Positions 51,518 to 59,906 of a DNA stretch of 64,000 bases are shown piece by piece. The stretch spans positions 62,001 through 126,000 of the forward strand of contig JBBQXK010000006.1 in NCBI GenBank assembly GCA_038209775.1, in the 5' to 3' direction. This DNA comes from JBBQXK01 sp038209775 (GTDB taxonomy: Bacteria; Pseudomonadota; Alphaproteobacteria; Rhodobacterales; Rhodobacteraceae). Position 1 is the stretch's first letter. Every line of letters starts with the position of its first letter. Position numbers and translations under genes: made by a program. The notes under the pieces were generated by a model. It was not told the DNA's origin and searched no databases. It worked only from the letters and a program-made list of their open reading frames with translations.

Positions 51518-52924
51518 ATGTCCGAGGTCGCGTTTCTGTTGAACGGAACGCCGGTCCGCGTCACGGGTCATCCGCCCACGCGGACCCTGCTTGACTGGCT
51601 GCGCGAGGCGCGCGGCCTGACCGGCACGAAAGAGGGCTGCAACGAAGGCGACTGCGGCGCCTGCACCGTCATGGTCACCGATGCCGAGGGCACCGCGCGC
51701 GCACTCAACGCCTGCATCCTGTTCCTGCCGCAGATCGCCGGACAGGCCGTGCGTACCGTCGAAGGGCTGGCCAACCCCGACGGCACCCTGCACCCGGTCC
51801 AGACCGCGATGATCGACCACCACGGCGCGCAATGCGGCTTTTGCACGCCGGGGTTCGTCATGTCGATGGCCTGCGCCCATGCGAACGGCCGCACCGACCA
51901 CGACGACCAGCTTGCGGGCAACCTATGCCGCTGCACCGGCTACGCCCCGATCATCCGCGCGGCCGAGGCTGCCGAAGGCACCCCACGCCCGGCATGGCTC
52001 GCCACCGACCGTGATTTCATCTTTGCTCAAGTATCCTCGGGGGGTTCGGGGGGCAGACAGCCCCCCGGCGACGCCTTCACCCCGACCACCACCGACGACC
52101 TCGCGACATGGTACGCCGCCAACCCCGACGCCACACTGATCGCCGGGGCCACCGACGTCGGCCTCTGGGTGACCAAACAGCTGCGCGACCTCGCCCCCGT
52201 GGCCTTCCTGAACGGCATCGCTGACCTCGCCCGCATCGAACCCCATGGCGACACAATCCGCATCGGCGCGGGCGTCACCCTTTCGGCCCTGTGGGAGGCG
52301 ATGAAAGCCCCCCACCCGTCCTTTGCCGAACTGATCCGCCGCTACTCATCCGTACAGGTCCGCAACGCCGCAACCATCGGCGGCAACATCGCCAACGGCT
52401 CGCCCATCGGCGACGGCCCCCCCGCGTTGATCGCCATGGCGGCCACCCTGCACCTGCGCCACGGCGACACCCGCCGCGACCTCGCACTTGAGGATTTCTT
52501 CCTTGCCTACCGCAAACAGGACCGGAACCCGGGCGAGTTTGTCGAGGCCGTCACCATCCCCGCCACCGCCCCCGCCCTGCGCTGCTACAAGATATCGAAA
52601 CGCTTCGATCAGGATATCTCCGCCGTCTGCGGCTGCTTCAACGTGACCGTCACCAACGGCACCGTCACACAGGCCCGCATCGCCTTCGGCGGCATGGCCG
52701 GCACCCCCAAACGCGCGTCCCATGTCGAGGCGGCACTGCTGGGCCAGCCGTGGACCATGGCCACCATCACCGCAGCCCTGCCCGCTTTCGCACAAGACTA
52801 CGCACCAATGTCCGACATGCGCGCCTCTGCTGCCTACCGCCTGACCACCGCGCAGAACCTGCTGACCCGGTATTTCCACGACCTCGCCGGAGCCCCAGTC
52901 TCGGTGCTGGAGGTGACGCCATGA
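51518..52924 (+). CDS. xdhA: Xanthine dehydrogenase small subunit (FeS and FAD)
   Basis: A 468-residue subunit. Residues 1-85 form the plant-type [2Fe-2S] domain with CNEGDCGACTVMV, residues 90-160 the second [2Fe-2S] domain with CGFCTPGF and CRCTGY, and residues 195-370 the FAD domain (TLIAGATDVGLWVTKQ, ATIGGNIANGSPIGD). The C-terminal CO-dehydrogenase-flavoprotein domain has DQDISAVCGCFN and DMRASAAYRL. The linker at about 166-185 (DFIFAQVSSGGSGGRQPPGD) is encoded by an interspersed repeat copy. The ATG at 51518 is used. It overlaps xdhB by ATGA. Oxidises hypoxanthine and xanthine with NAD. Confidence 0.95.
   Translation: MSEVAFLLNGTPVRVTGHPPTRTLLDWLREARGLTGTKEGCNEGDCGACTVMVTDAEGTARALNACILFLPQIAGQAVRTVEGLANPDGTLHPVQTAMIDHHGAQCGFCTPGFVMSMACAHANGRTDHDDQLAGNLCRCTGYAPIIRAAEAAEGTPRPAWLATDRDFIFAQVSSGGSGGRQPPGDAFTPTTTDDLATWYAANPDATLIAGATDVGLWVTKQLRDLAPVAFLNGIADLARIEPHGDTIRIGAGVTLSALWEAMKAPHPSFAELIRRYSSVQVRNAATIGGNIANGSPIGDGPPALIAMAATLHLRHGDTRRDLALEDFFLAYRKQDRNPGEFVEAVTIPATAPALRCYKISKRFDQDISAVCGCFNVTVTNGTVTQARIAFGGMAGTPKRASHVEAALLGQPWTMATITAALPAFAQDYAPMSDMRASAAYRLTTAQNLLTRYFHDLAGAPVSVLEVTP
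52014..52068 (-). repeat. G/C hairpin plus GATATTT core repeat, copy F, inside xdhA
   Basis: On the minus strand GGGGGGCTGTCTGCCCCCC (52048-52066) is followed by CCCCGAGGATACTTGAGCAA and AGATGAAAT (to 52014). Hairpin and core match copy G at 57.74-57.83 kb almost exactly, including the CTGTCTG loop. It is read in frame within xdhA and contributes about 18 codons between the FeS and FAD domains. Confidence 0.85.
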
Positions 52925-55272
52925 CCATGGGCAAACCCCTTCCCCACGACTCAGGCCCCCTGCATGTCAGCGGTCAGGCCCGCTATGTCGACGACATCCC
53001 CCTGCCCGGCAACGCCCTGCATCTGGCCTTCGGCCTGTCCACCTGCGCCCACGGCGACATCGCGGGAACAGACCTTTCCGCCGCGCGCGCCGCCCCCGGC
53101 GTCGTCATGGTGCTGTCGGCGGCCGATTTCACCGACATGCCCGACTGCAGCCCCTCGGCCCATGACGAACCGTTGCTGGCGACGGGCCGGGTGCATCATG
53201 TGGGGCAGGCGGTGTTTCTGGTGGTGGCCGACAGCCACCTTGCCGCCCGCCGCGCCGCCCGTCTGGGCAAGATCGACTACACCCCGCTGCCCGCCCTTCT
53301 GACGGTGGACGACGCCCTCGCCGCCAACAGCCGCTTTGAATCCGGCCCAGTCATCTGGCAACGCGGAGACGCAAGCGCGGCCATCGCCGCCGCCCCGCAG
53401 ACCATCGAAGGCAGCTTCGAGGTCGGCGGCCAGGAACATTTCTATCTGGAAGGTCAGGTCGCCGCCGCCATCCCGGGCGAAGGCGGCGACATGCTGGTCC
53501 ATTCCAGTACCCAGCACCCGACCGAGATCCAGCACAAGGTCGCCCACGCCCTGCACCTGCCGATGTCACAGGTCCGGGTGGAAACCCGCCGCATGGGCGG
53601 TGGCTTTGGCGGCAAGGAAAGTCAGGGCAACGCGCTGGCCATCGCCTGCGCCGTGGTCGCCGCCCGCACCGGCCGACCCGCCCGCATGCGCTATGACCGC
53701 GACGACGACATGGTCATCACCGGCAAGCGCCACGACCTGCGCATCCGGTATCGCGCCGGGATCGACGCACAGGGCCGCATCCTTGGCCTCGAATTCACCC
53801 ACCTTTTCCGCTGCGGCTGGAGCCTTGATCTGTCGCTGCCCGTCGCTGACCGCGCCATGCTGCACGCCGACAACTGCTATTGGCTGCCCGCCATCCGCAT
53901 CGAAAGCCACCGCCTTAAAACCAACACCCAGTCCGCCACCGCCTATCGCGGTTTCGGCGGCCCGCAGGGCATGGTCGGGATCGAGCGCGTCATCGACCAC
54001 GCCGCCCACGCCACAGGCCGCGACCCCCTCGACGTGCGGCGCATCAACTTCTACCGCGCCGAAAGCCCCAAGGGCGCGGGAACCGGCAAACGCTTTGGCG
54101 GCCAGTACTCCCCCAAGCCCGAGGAAATCGGCCCGCAGACCACCCCCTACCACATGCCGGTCGAGGATTTCATCGCCCACGAACTGGTCGCCGAACTCGA
54201 ACGCACCAGCGATTACCAGGCCCGCAAGGCTGCAATTGCGGCATGGAACGCCAAAAACCCGATCCTGAAAAAGGGCATCGCCCTCACCCCCGTGAAATTC
54301 GGGATCAGCTTTACCCTGACCATGTACAATCAGGCCGGCGCCCTCGTGCATGTCTATCAGGACGGCTCAGTGATCCTGAACCACGGCGGCACCGAGATGG
54401 GACAGGGCCTGTTCCAGAAGGTGGCACAGGTCACCGCCGGCGTGTTCGGCATCGACGCGAGCGCCGTCAAGATCACCGCCACCGACACCGCCAAGGTGCC
54501 CAACACCTCTGCCACCGCCGCCAGTTCCGGGGCCGATCTGAACGGCATGGCCGCCCAGGTCGCCGCCACCACCCTGCGCGACCGCATCGCAGCGCATCTG
54601 GCCGCGAAACACCAGGCCGACCCGTCCGAAGTGACCTTCGCCGGGGGCCGCGTGACGGTGAAAGGCACCGACCTCAGCTTCGCCGAGGCCGCACAATCCG
54701 CCTATCAGGCCCGCGTGCCCCTGTTCGCCACCGGCTTCTACGCGACGCCCAAGATCGTCTGGGACCGCATCAAGGGCACCGGCCGCCCGTTCTATTACTT
54801 CGCCTATGGGGCTGCCGTCACCGAAGTGGTCATCGACACCCTCACCGGCGAAAACCGCATCCTGCGCACGGACATCCTGCACGACACCGGTACCTCGCTG
54901 AACCCCGCCATCGATGTGGGCCAGATCGAAGGCGCCTATGTGCAGGGTGCCGGATGGCTGACCACTGAGGAGCTGGTGTGGGACGACAAGGGCAACCTCA
55001 AAACCCACGCCCCCAGCACCTACAAGATCCCCGCCTGCTCGGACCGCCCGCGCATCTTCAACGTGGCGCTCTGGGGCCGCCCCAACCCCGAGGATACGGT
55101 GGGCAAGTCCAAGGCCGTGGGCGAGCCCCCCTTCATGCTGGGCATCTCGGCGCTTTATGCCCTGTCCGACGCCATCGCTGCCTGCGGTGACGGCACCCGC
55201 TACCCCGCCCTCGATGCGCCGGCCACGGCGGAACGGGTGCTGGCTGCCGTGGAACGGATGCGCGATGTTTGA
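52921..55272 (+). CDS. xdhB: Xanthine dehydrogenase large subunit (molybdopterin)
   Basis: A 783-residue molybdenum-cofactor subunit. GKPLPHDSGPLHVSGQARYVDDIPLPGNALHLAFG opens it, ETRRMGGGFGGKESQGNALA near residue 215 binds the cofactor, TAYRGFGGPQGM near residue 340 holds the arginine that orients purine substrates, and VGEPPFMLGISALYAL near 735 holds the catalytic glutamate. The domain order matches Rhodobacter capsulatus XdhB. It overlaps xdhA by ATGA and xdhC by eight bases, so the three are one translational unit. No gaps or missing residues noticed. Confidence 0.96.
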   Translation: MTMGKPLPHDSGPLHVSGQARYVDDIPLPGNALHLAFGLSTCAHGDIAGTDLSAARAAPGVVMVLSAADFTDMPDCSPSAHDEPLLATGRVHHVGQAVFLVVADSHLAARRAARLGKIDYTPLPALLTVDDALAANSRFESGPVIWQRGDASAAIAAAPQTIEGSFEVGGQEHFYLEGQVAAAIPGEGGDMLVHSSTQHPTEIQHKVAHALHLPMSQVRVETRRMGGGFGGKESQGNALAIACAVVAARTGRPARMRYDRDDDMVITGKRHDLRIRYRAGIDAQGRILGLEFTHLFRCGWSLDLSLPVADRAMLHADNCYWLPAIRIESHRLKTNTQSATAYRGFGGPQGMVGIERVIDHAAHATGRDPLDVRRINFYRAESPKGAGTGKRFGGQYSPKPEEIGPQTTPYHMPVEDFIAHELVAELERTSDYQARKAAIAAWNAKNPILKKGIALTPVKFGISFTLTMYNQAGALVHVYQDGSVILNHGGTEMGQGLFQKVAQVTAGVFGIDASAVKITATDTAKVPNTSATAASSGADLNGMAAQVAATTLRDRIAAHLAAKHQADPSEVTFAGGRVTVKGTDLSFAEAAQSAYQARVPLFATGFYATPKIVWDRIKGTGRPFYYFAYGAAVTEVVIDTLTGENRILRTDILHDTGTSLNPAIDVGQIEGAYVQGAGWLTTEELVWDDKGNLKTHAPSTYKIPACSDRPRIFNVALWGRPNPEDTVGKSKAVGEPPFMLGISALYALSDAIAACGDGTRYPALDAPATAERVLAAVERMRDV

Positions 55273-56197
55273 CGCCGCTGCACTGCAACAGGCCATCGCC
55301 GCCCACGGCCCCATTGCCCGCGTGGTGATCGCGTCGGTCGAAGGCTCATCCCCGCGCGAAGTCGGGGCGTCGATGCTGGTCTGGCCCGGCGGCCAGTCCG
55401 GCACCATCGGTGGCGGCGCGCTGGAATGGGACGCCACGCAGCGCGCCCGTGCCCTGCTGGCAGCACCCCCCACCCCGCACATCATCCGCATCCCCCTCGG
55501 CCCCGCCCTTGGCCAATGCTGCGGCGGGGCGGTCACGCTCATGACCGAGGTGTTCACCGCCACAGACACCCTGCCCCACGACGTCATCGCCCGCAGTATC
55601 GACGGCAGGCCAATGCCCTTGGCAGTCAAGCGCCTTCTTGACCGCGCAAGGGCACAAGGCATCCTTCCCCCAGCCACGCTCCTGCAAGGCTGGTTCATCG
55701 AACCCATAGCGCGTGCAACCCGGCACCTGTGGGTCTGGGGCGCGGGCCATGTCGGCCGCGCCCTGGTGCAGGTCCTGGCCCCCCTGCCCGGCCTTGCCAT
55801 CACCTGGGTGGACGTGGCCGACGACCGCTATCCGGTCACCATCCCGCTGAACGTCACCGCCCTGCCCGCAGCCGACCCCGCAGCCCTCGTGCCCTATGCC
55901 CCCCTGAACGCCGACCACCTGATCCTCACCTATTCCCACGCGCTTGACCTTGACCTCTGCCACCGCCTTTTGACCCAGGGGTTCACCAGCGCGGGCCTGA
56001 TCGGGTCCGCCACCAAATGGGCGCGCTTCCGGTCGCGGTTGGCAGCGCTCGGCCACAGCCCGCAGACCATTGCGCGCATCCAGTGCCCCATCGGCAACCC
56101 ATCCCTTGGCAAGCACCCCCAGGCCATCGCCATCGGCGTGGCCCAAACCTTCCTCACCCCCGCCCGCACCAAGGCCCGACAGGAGAACGCCGGATGA
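55265..56197 (+). CDS. xdhC: XdhC molybdenum-cofactor sulfuration/insertion chaperone
   Basis: A 310-residue protein of the XdhC/CoxF family that binds the sulfurated molybdenum cofactor and loads it into XdhB. An N-terminal domain has RVVIASVEGSSPREVGASMLVW, GTIGGGALEWDATQRARALL and the cysteine pair in LGQCCGGAVTLMTEV near residue 86. A C-terminal NAD-like fold has LWVWGAGHVGRALVQVLAPL near 158 and GLIGSATKWARFRSRL near 250. It starts within xdhB and its stop overlaps the ABC ATPase start, which ties cofactor insertion to purine uptake. Confidence 0.94.
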   Translation: MFDAAALQQAIAAHGPIARVVIASVEGSSPREVGASMLVWPGGQSGTIGGGALEWDATQRARALLAAPPTPHIIRIPLGPALGQCCGGAVTLMTEVFTATDTLPHDVIARSIDGRPMPLAVKRLLDRARAQGILPPATLLQGWFIEPIARATRHLWVWGAGHVGRALVQVLAPLPGLAITWVDVADDRYPVTIPLNVTALPAADPAALVPYAPLNADHLILTYSHALDLDLCHRLLTQGFTSAGLIGSATKWARFRSRLAALGHSPQTIARIQCPIGNPSLGKHPQAIAIGVAQTFLTPARTKARQENAG

Positions 56198-57729
56198 CAA
56201 TCCCCGACCGACCCGAGCTTTTGTCTGTTGAGGGGGTCACGAAAGCCTATCCCGGCGTCGTCGCCAACAGCGACGTGTCCTTTGCCATCAGCCGGGGCGA
56301 AATCCACGCGCTCTTGGGCGAAAACGGCGCGGGCAAGTCGACGCTGGTCAAGATGATCTACGGCCTCGTGAAACCCGACGCAGGCCGCATGCGCCTGAAC
56401 GGCGCCGACTATACCCCCGCCCGCCCCGCCGCCGCGCGCACTGCAGGGGTGGCGATGGTGTTCCAGCACTTCAGCCTGTTCGAGGCGCTGAATGTCGCCG
56501 AAAACGTCGCCCTCGGCATGGAAAACCCGCCGCCGATGCGGGAGTTGTCGGCCAAGATCAGGTCGGTGTCGCAGGAATACGGCCTGCCCCTCGACCCCGG
56601 TCGCATGGTTGGTGACCTCTCGGCGGGCGAGCGTCAGCGGGTCGAGATCATCCGCTGCCTGCTGCAGGACCCCAAGCTTCTCATCATGGATGAACCCACC
56701 TCGGTCCTGACCCCACAAGAGGTCGACATCCTGTTCAAGACCCTGCGCCAGTTATCCGCCGAAGGCACCGCGATCCTCTATATCTCTCACAAGCTTGAGG
56801 AAATCCGCACCCTGTGTGACGAGGCAACCATCCTGCGCCGGGGCAAGGTCGTCGCCACCTGCACCCCCCGCGAACGGACAGCGCGGGAGATGGCGGAACT
56901 GATGGTCGGCGCCGTTCTGACCCCCCCCGAACGCCACGCCACCCCCAAGGGGCCGGTCGCCCTGCAGGTCACCGACCTGTCCGTCAACTCCCCCATCCCC
57001 TTTGGCACATCCTTGAAAAGCGTCAGCTTTTCCGTGGCGCGGGGCGAGGTGCTGGGCATCGCCGGCGTGGCCGGGAACGGTCAGGATGAACTGCTGCTGG
57101 CCCTGTCGGGCGAACTGAAAGCCCCGAAGGATGCCGTAAAGATCGACAACGCCGGTGTGGGCGATACCGGCCCGAACGACCGCCGCCGTCTGGGCCTTGT
57201 CGCTGCCCCCGAAGAACGCCTCGGCCACGCCGCAGCGCCGGACATGAGCCTTGTCGAAAACGCCCTCCTGTCAGGGGCGATGCGCAAGAACCTCACCAAA
57301 AACGGCTTCATCGACTGGCCCGCCACCACCGCCTTTGCGGAACAGATCGTCAAGGATTTCGACGTGCGCACCCCCGGCACCCATGTCGCCGCCCGCGCGC
57401 TGTCGGGCGGCAACCTGCAGAAATTCGTGGTGGGCCGCGAGTTGTCGCAATCCCCCTCCATCGTCATCATCAACCAGCCGACCTGGGGCGTCGACGCCTC
57501 TGCCGCCGCCGCGATCCGTCAGGCGATCCTTGACCGCGCGGGCGGCGGGGCGGCGGTGGTGGTGATCAGCCAGGACCTGGATGAGCTTCTGGAGATTGCC
57601 GACAACTTCAGCGCCCTGAACGGCGGCCGCCTGTCGCCCCCCCGCCCGGTCAAGGGCCTGACGGTGGACGAGATCGGCCTGATGATGGGCGGCGCCCACG
57701 GGATGGAGGTAGTGCATCATGGCCAGTGA
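56194..57729 (+). CDS. Purine/nucleoside ABC transporter ATP-binding protein
   Basis: A 511-residue double ATPase of the BMP-type nucleoside importers (NupO/YufO-like). The first domain is complete: Walker A GENGAGKST near residue 48, signature LSAGERQR near 146 and Walker B LLIMDEPT near 168. In the second, the Walker A lysine is absent (GVAGNGQDELL), the signature is LSGGNLQK and the Walker B is IVIINQPTWG, so only the first site is probably catalytic, which is usual in this family. ATGA overlap with xdhC. Two permeases and a binding protein follow. Purine nucleosides or bases are the expected cargo. Confidence 0.92.
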   Translation: MTIPDRPELLSVEGVTKAYPGVVANSDVSFAISRGEIHALLGENGAGKSTLVKMIYGLVKPDAGRMRLNGADYTPARPAAARTAGVAMVFQHFSLFEALNVAENVALGMENPPPMRELSAKIRSVSQEYGLPLDPGRMVGDLSAGERQRVEIIRCLLQDPKLLIMDEPTSVLTPQEVDILFKTLRQLSAEGTAILYISHKLEEIRTLCDEATILRRGKVVATCTPRERTAREMAELMVGAVLTPPERHATPKGPVALQVTDLSVNSPIPFGTSLKSVSFSVARGEVLGIAGVAGNGQDELLLALSGELKAPKDAVKIDNAGVGDTGPNDRRRLGLVAAPEERLGHAAAPDMSLVENALLSGAMRKNLTKNGFIDWPATTAFAEQIVKDFDVRTPGTHVAARALSGGNLQKFVVGRELSQSPSIVIINQPTWGVDASAAAAIRQAILDRAGGGAAVVVISQDLDELLEIADNFSALNGGRLSPPRPVKGLTVDEIGLMMGGAHGMEVVHHGQ

Positions 57730-57734
57730 AGCCA

Positions 57735-57830
57735 ACGGGGGGCTGTCTGCCCCCGTCGCCCATCGGTCCTTGAACCGATGGCGGACTCGATGGTCGACCC
57801 CCCGAGGATATTTCTGCAAAGATGAAATCA
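57735..57830 (+). repeat. G/C hairpin plus GATATTT core repeat, copy G
   Basis: ACGGGGGGCTGTCTGCCCCC hairpin (57735-57755), a second stem CATCGGT / ACCGATG (57761-57780), then the core CCCCGAGGATATTTCTGCAA and AGATGAAAT (57800-57829). It separates the ATPase and permease genes, which elsewhere in this operon overlap or nearly touch. An ATG at 57719 overlapping the ATPase stop now opens a 44-codon frame through the element, possibly the former permease start. Confidence 0.85.
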
Positions 57831-57846
57831 AGGGTGAGGGAAGATC

Positions 57847-58929
57847 ATGCTGAGACTTGAAAAACGCCCCTCGCCCTCGGTCTTCTGGCAAAGGTCGACG
57901 CCCATCCTTGCCGTCATCCTGACGATGATCGCAGGCGGCATCATGTTCGCACTTCTGGGCAAGGACCCGCTGGTGGCGATCCGTACCATCTTCTGGGATC
58001 CCCTGTTCGGCGAGTTCGCGTTCTATTTCCGCGGCCAGTTGCTGGTCAAGGCGGGCCCCCTGATCCTGATCGCACTTGGCCTGTCGCTGGGGTTCCGGGC
58101 GGGCATCTGGAATATCGGGGCCGAAGGGCAGTACATCATGGGGGCCATCATCGGGGCTTCGGTGGGGCTGGCATTGTTCCCGACCGAGAACCGGCTGATC
58201 TATCCCGTCATGGTGATTGCCGGAGCATTCGGTGGCTGGGCCTGGGCGATGATCCCGGCGATCCTGAAAACCCGCTTCAACACCAACGAAATCCTTGTGT
58301 CGCTCTTGTTGGTCTATGTGGCACAAACCATCCTTGCCAAGGCCGCCACCGGGTTCCTGCGCAACCCCGAAGGTGCCGGTTTCCCCGGCAGCCGCAACTT
58401 TTCGAGCTACCCTGCCGCCGGAAATCCCGAACTGATCGCGGGCACCGGCATGCACTGGGGCGTGGTTGCGGCCTTCATCGCGGTGATCGGCGCCTATGTC
58501 CTGTTGCAGCGCCACATCCTTGGGTTCCACATCAAGCTGGCGGGACAAGCCCCCCGCGCCGCGCGCTTTGCCGGGGTGTCGCCCAACCGGCTGGTGGTCT
58601 TGTGCCTCGGGCTGTCAGGCGCATTGGCGGGCCTTGCGGGGTTGTTCGAGGTGACCGGCCCCGCAGGCCAGATCACCATTGATTTCAACGTGGGCTACGG
58701 CTTTACCGCGATCATCGTGGCCTTCCTTGGTCGGCTCAACCCCATCGGCATCCTGCTGGCGGGCCTTCTGATGGCGCTGACCTATATCGGGGGCGAGATG
58801 GCATCGACCAACCTCGGCCTGCCATCGGCGGCCATTCAGGCGTTCCAGGGGATGCTGCTGTTCTTCCTTCTCGCGACCGACATCCTGACCAACTTCCGCA
58901 TCCGTCTGACCAAGAAAGAGGTGGCATGA
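57847..58929 (+). CDS. Purine/nucleoside ABC transporter permease 1
   Basis: A 360-residue inner-membrane protein with about nine helices, in the BPD_transp_2 family (NupP/YufP-like). Diagnostic blocks are LSLGFRAGIWNIGAEGQYIMGAI near residue 80, RFNTNEILVSLLLVYVA near 145, HIKLAGQAPRAARFAGVSP near 220 and NVGYGFTAIIVAFLGRLNPIGI near 280. The ATG at 57847 follows GGGAAG. It lies right after repeat copy G. Its TGA overlaps the second permease's ATG. Confidence 0.93.
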   Translation: MLRLEKRPSPSVFWQRSTPILAVILTMIAGGIMFALLGKDPLVAIRTIFWDPLFGEFAFYFRGQLLVKAGPLILIALGLSLGFRAGIWNIGAEGQYIMGAIIGASVGLALFPTENRLIYPVMVIAGAFGGWAWAMIPAILKTRFNTNEILVSLLLVYVAQTILAKAATGFLRNPEGAGFPGSRNFSSYPAAGNPELIAGTGMHWGVVAAFIAVIGAYVLLQRHILGFHIKLAGQAPRAARFAGVSPNRLVVLCLGLSGALAGLAGLFEVTGPAGQITIDFNVGYGFTAIIVAFLGRLNPIGILLAGLLMALTYIGGEMASTNLGLPSAAIQAFQGMLLFFLLATDILTNFRIRLTKKEVA

Positions 58930-59858
58930 TGTTCGGTGGCATTGATCCTGCCCTGCTCTTGGCCTCTGTCATCGTGGCCTCCGTCCCGATCATCCTTGCG
59001 GCCATCGGCGAGCTTGTCGTCGAAAAGGCCGGCGTCCTCAACCTCGGCGTCGAGGGGCTGATGATCATGGGTGCCATCTGCGGCTTTGTCGCAGCGGTCG
59101 AAACCGGCAACCCGTACCTCGGGTTCATCGGCGGGGCACTGGGGGCGGCGGCGCTGGCCTTGGTGTTTGCACTCCTCACGCAATACCTGCTCACCAATCA
59201 GGTGGCGACCGGCCTTGCCCTCACCCTTTTCGGCCTTGGCCTGTCCAGCCTGATCGGGCAAGGCTATGTCGGTATCAAACCCCCTGCCACCGGCAGCGTC
59301 CCGTTCGGCCCCCTGGCCGATATCCCGTTCCTCGGAAAGGTGATCTTCAGCCATGACTGGGTGGTTTACCTGTCGGTCGCGGTGGTGGCGGCGGTCTGGT
59401 GGACCCTCAAGGTCACCCGCATCGGCCTGATCCTGCGCGCGGTCGGCGAAAGCCATGACGCGGCGCATGCGCTGGGTTACAAGGTCACCCGCATCCGGGT
59501 CATGGCGATCCTGTTCGGCGGCGCGATGGCGGGCATGGGCGGCGCCTACATCAGCCTGATCCGTGTGCCGCAATGGGTGGACGGGATCACCGCCGGACAG
59601 GGCTGGATCGCCCTTGCCATCGTGGTCTTCGCCAGCTGGAAACCGTGGCGCGTCCTTGTCGGTGCCTATCTTTTCGGCGGCATCACCGTGTTGCAGCTTA
59701 ACCTGCAGGCAGCAGGATCGGGCATCCCGGTCGAATACTTGTCGATGGCCCCCTATCTGATAACCATCCTCGTGCTGGTGATCATGTCATCGGGCAAGGG
59801 CCGCGCATCGCTCAGCGCACCAGCCGCCCTTGGCCAGAATTTCCATGCCTCACGCTGA
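58926..59858 (+). CDS. Purine/nucleoside ABC transporter permease 2
   Basis: A 310-residue permease of the same family (NupQ/YufQ-like), with helices throughout and the conserved ELVVEKAGVLNLGVEGLMIMGAICG near residue 28, LRAVGESHDAAHALGYKVTRIRVMAI near 170 and GAYLFGGITVLQLNLQA near 245. It pairs with permease 1 to form the membrane channel. ATGA overlap with permease 1 keeps their ratio equal. A short hairpin separates it from the binding-protein gene. Confidence 0.93.
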   Translation: MMFGGIDPALLLASVIVASVPIILAAIGELVVEKAGVLNLGVEGLMIMGAICGFVAAVETGNPYLGFIGGALGAAALALVFALLTQYLLTNQVATGLALTLFGLGLSSLIGQGYVGIKPPATGSVPFGPLADIPFLGKVIFSHDWVVYLSVAVVAAVWWTLKVTRIGLILRAVGESHDAAHALGYKVTRIRVMAILFGGAMAGMGGAYISLIRVPQWVDGITAGQGWIALAIVVFASWKPWRVLVGAYLFGGITVLQLNLQAAGSGIPVEYLSMAPYLITILVLVIMSSGKGRASLSAPAALGQNFHASR

Positions 59859-59871
59859 GGTGCAACAAAAC

Positions 59872-59889
59872 CGGGGGAACACACCCCCG
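59872..59889 (+). promoter_or_regulatory. Intercistronic hairpin before the binding-protein gene
   Basis: CGGGGG (59872-59877) and CCCCCG (59884-59889) form a perfect six-base stem 13 bases after the permease stop and 17 bases before the binding-protein start. Such stems often shield the highly expressed binding-protein message; that role is inferred. Confidence 0.45.
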
Positions 59890-59906
59890 CATCAGGGAGA
59901 CTACGA

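Noticed and set aside
48285..51542. A 1085-codon open frame antisense to dnaE
   Set aside because: It is a shadow of dnaE codon bias: the translation is rich in Arg/His/Pro/Gln with no domain, and dnaE on the other strand is complete.
57271..58548. A 425-codon minus-strand frame across the ABC ATPase/permease junction
   Set aside because: The translation is a low-complexity shadow of the plus-strand genes and passes through repeat copy G.
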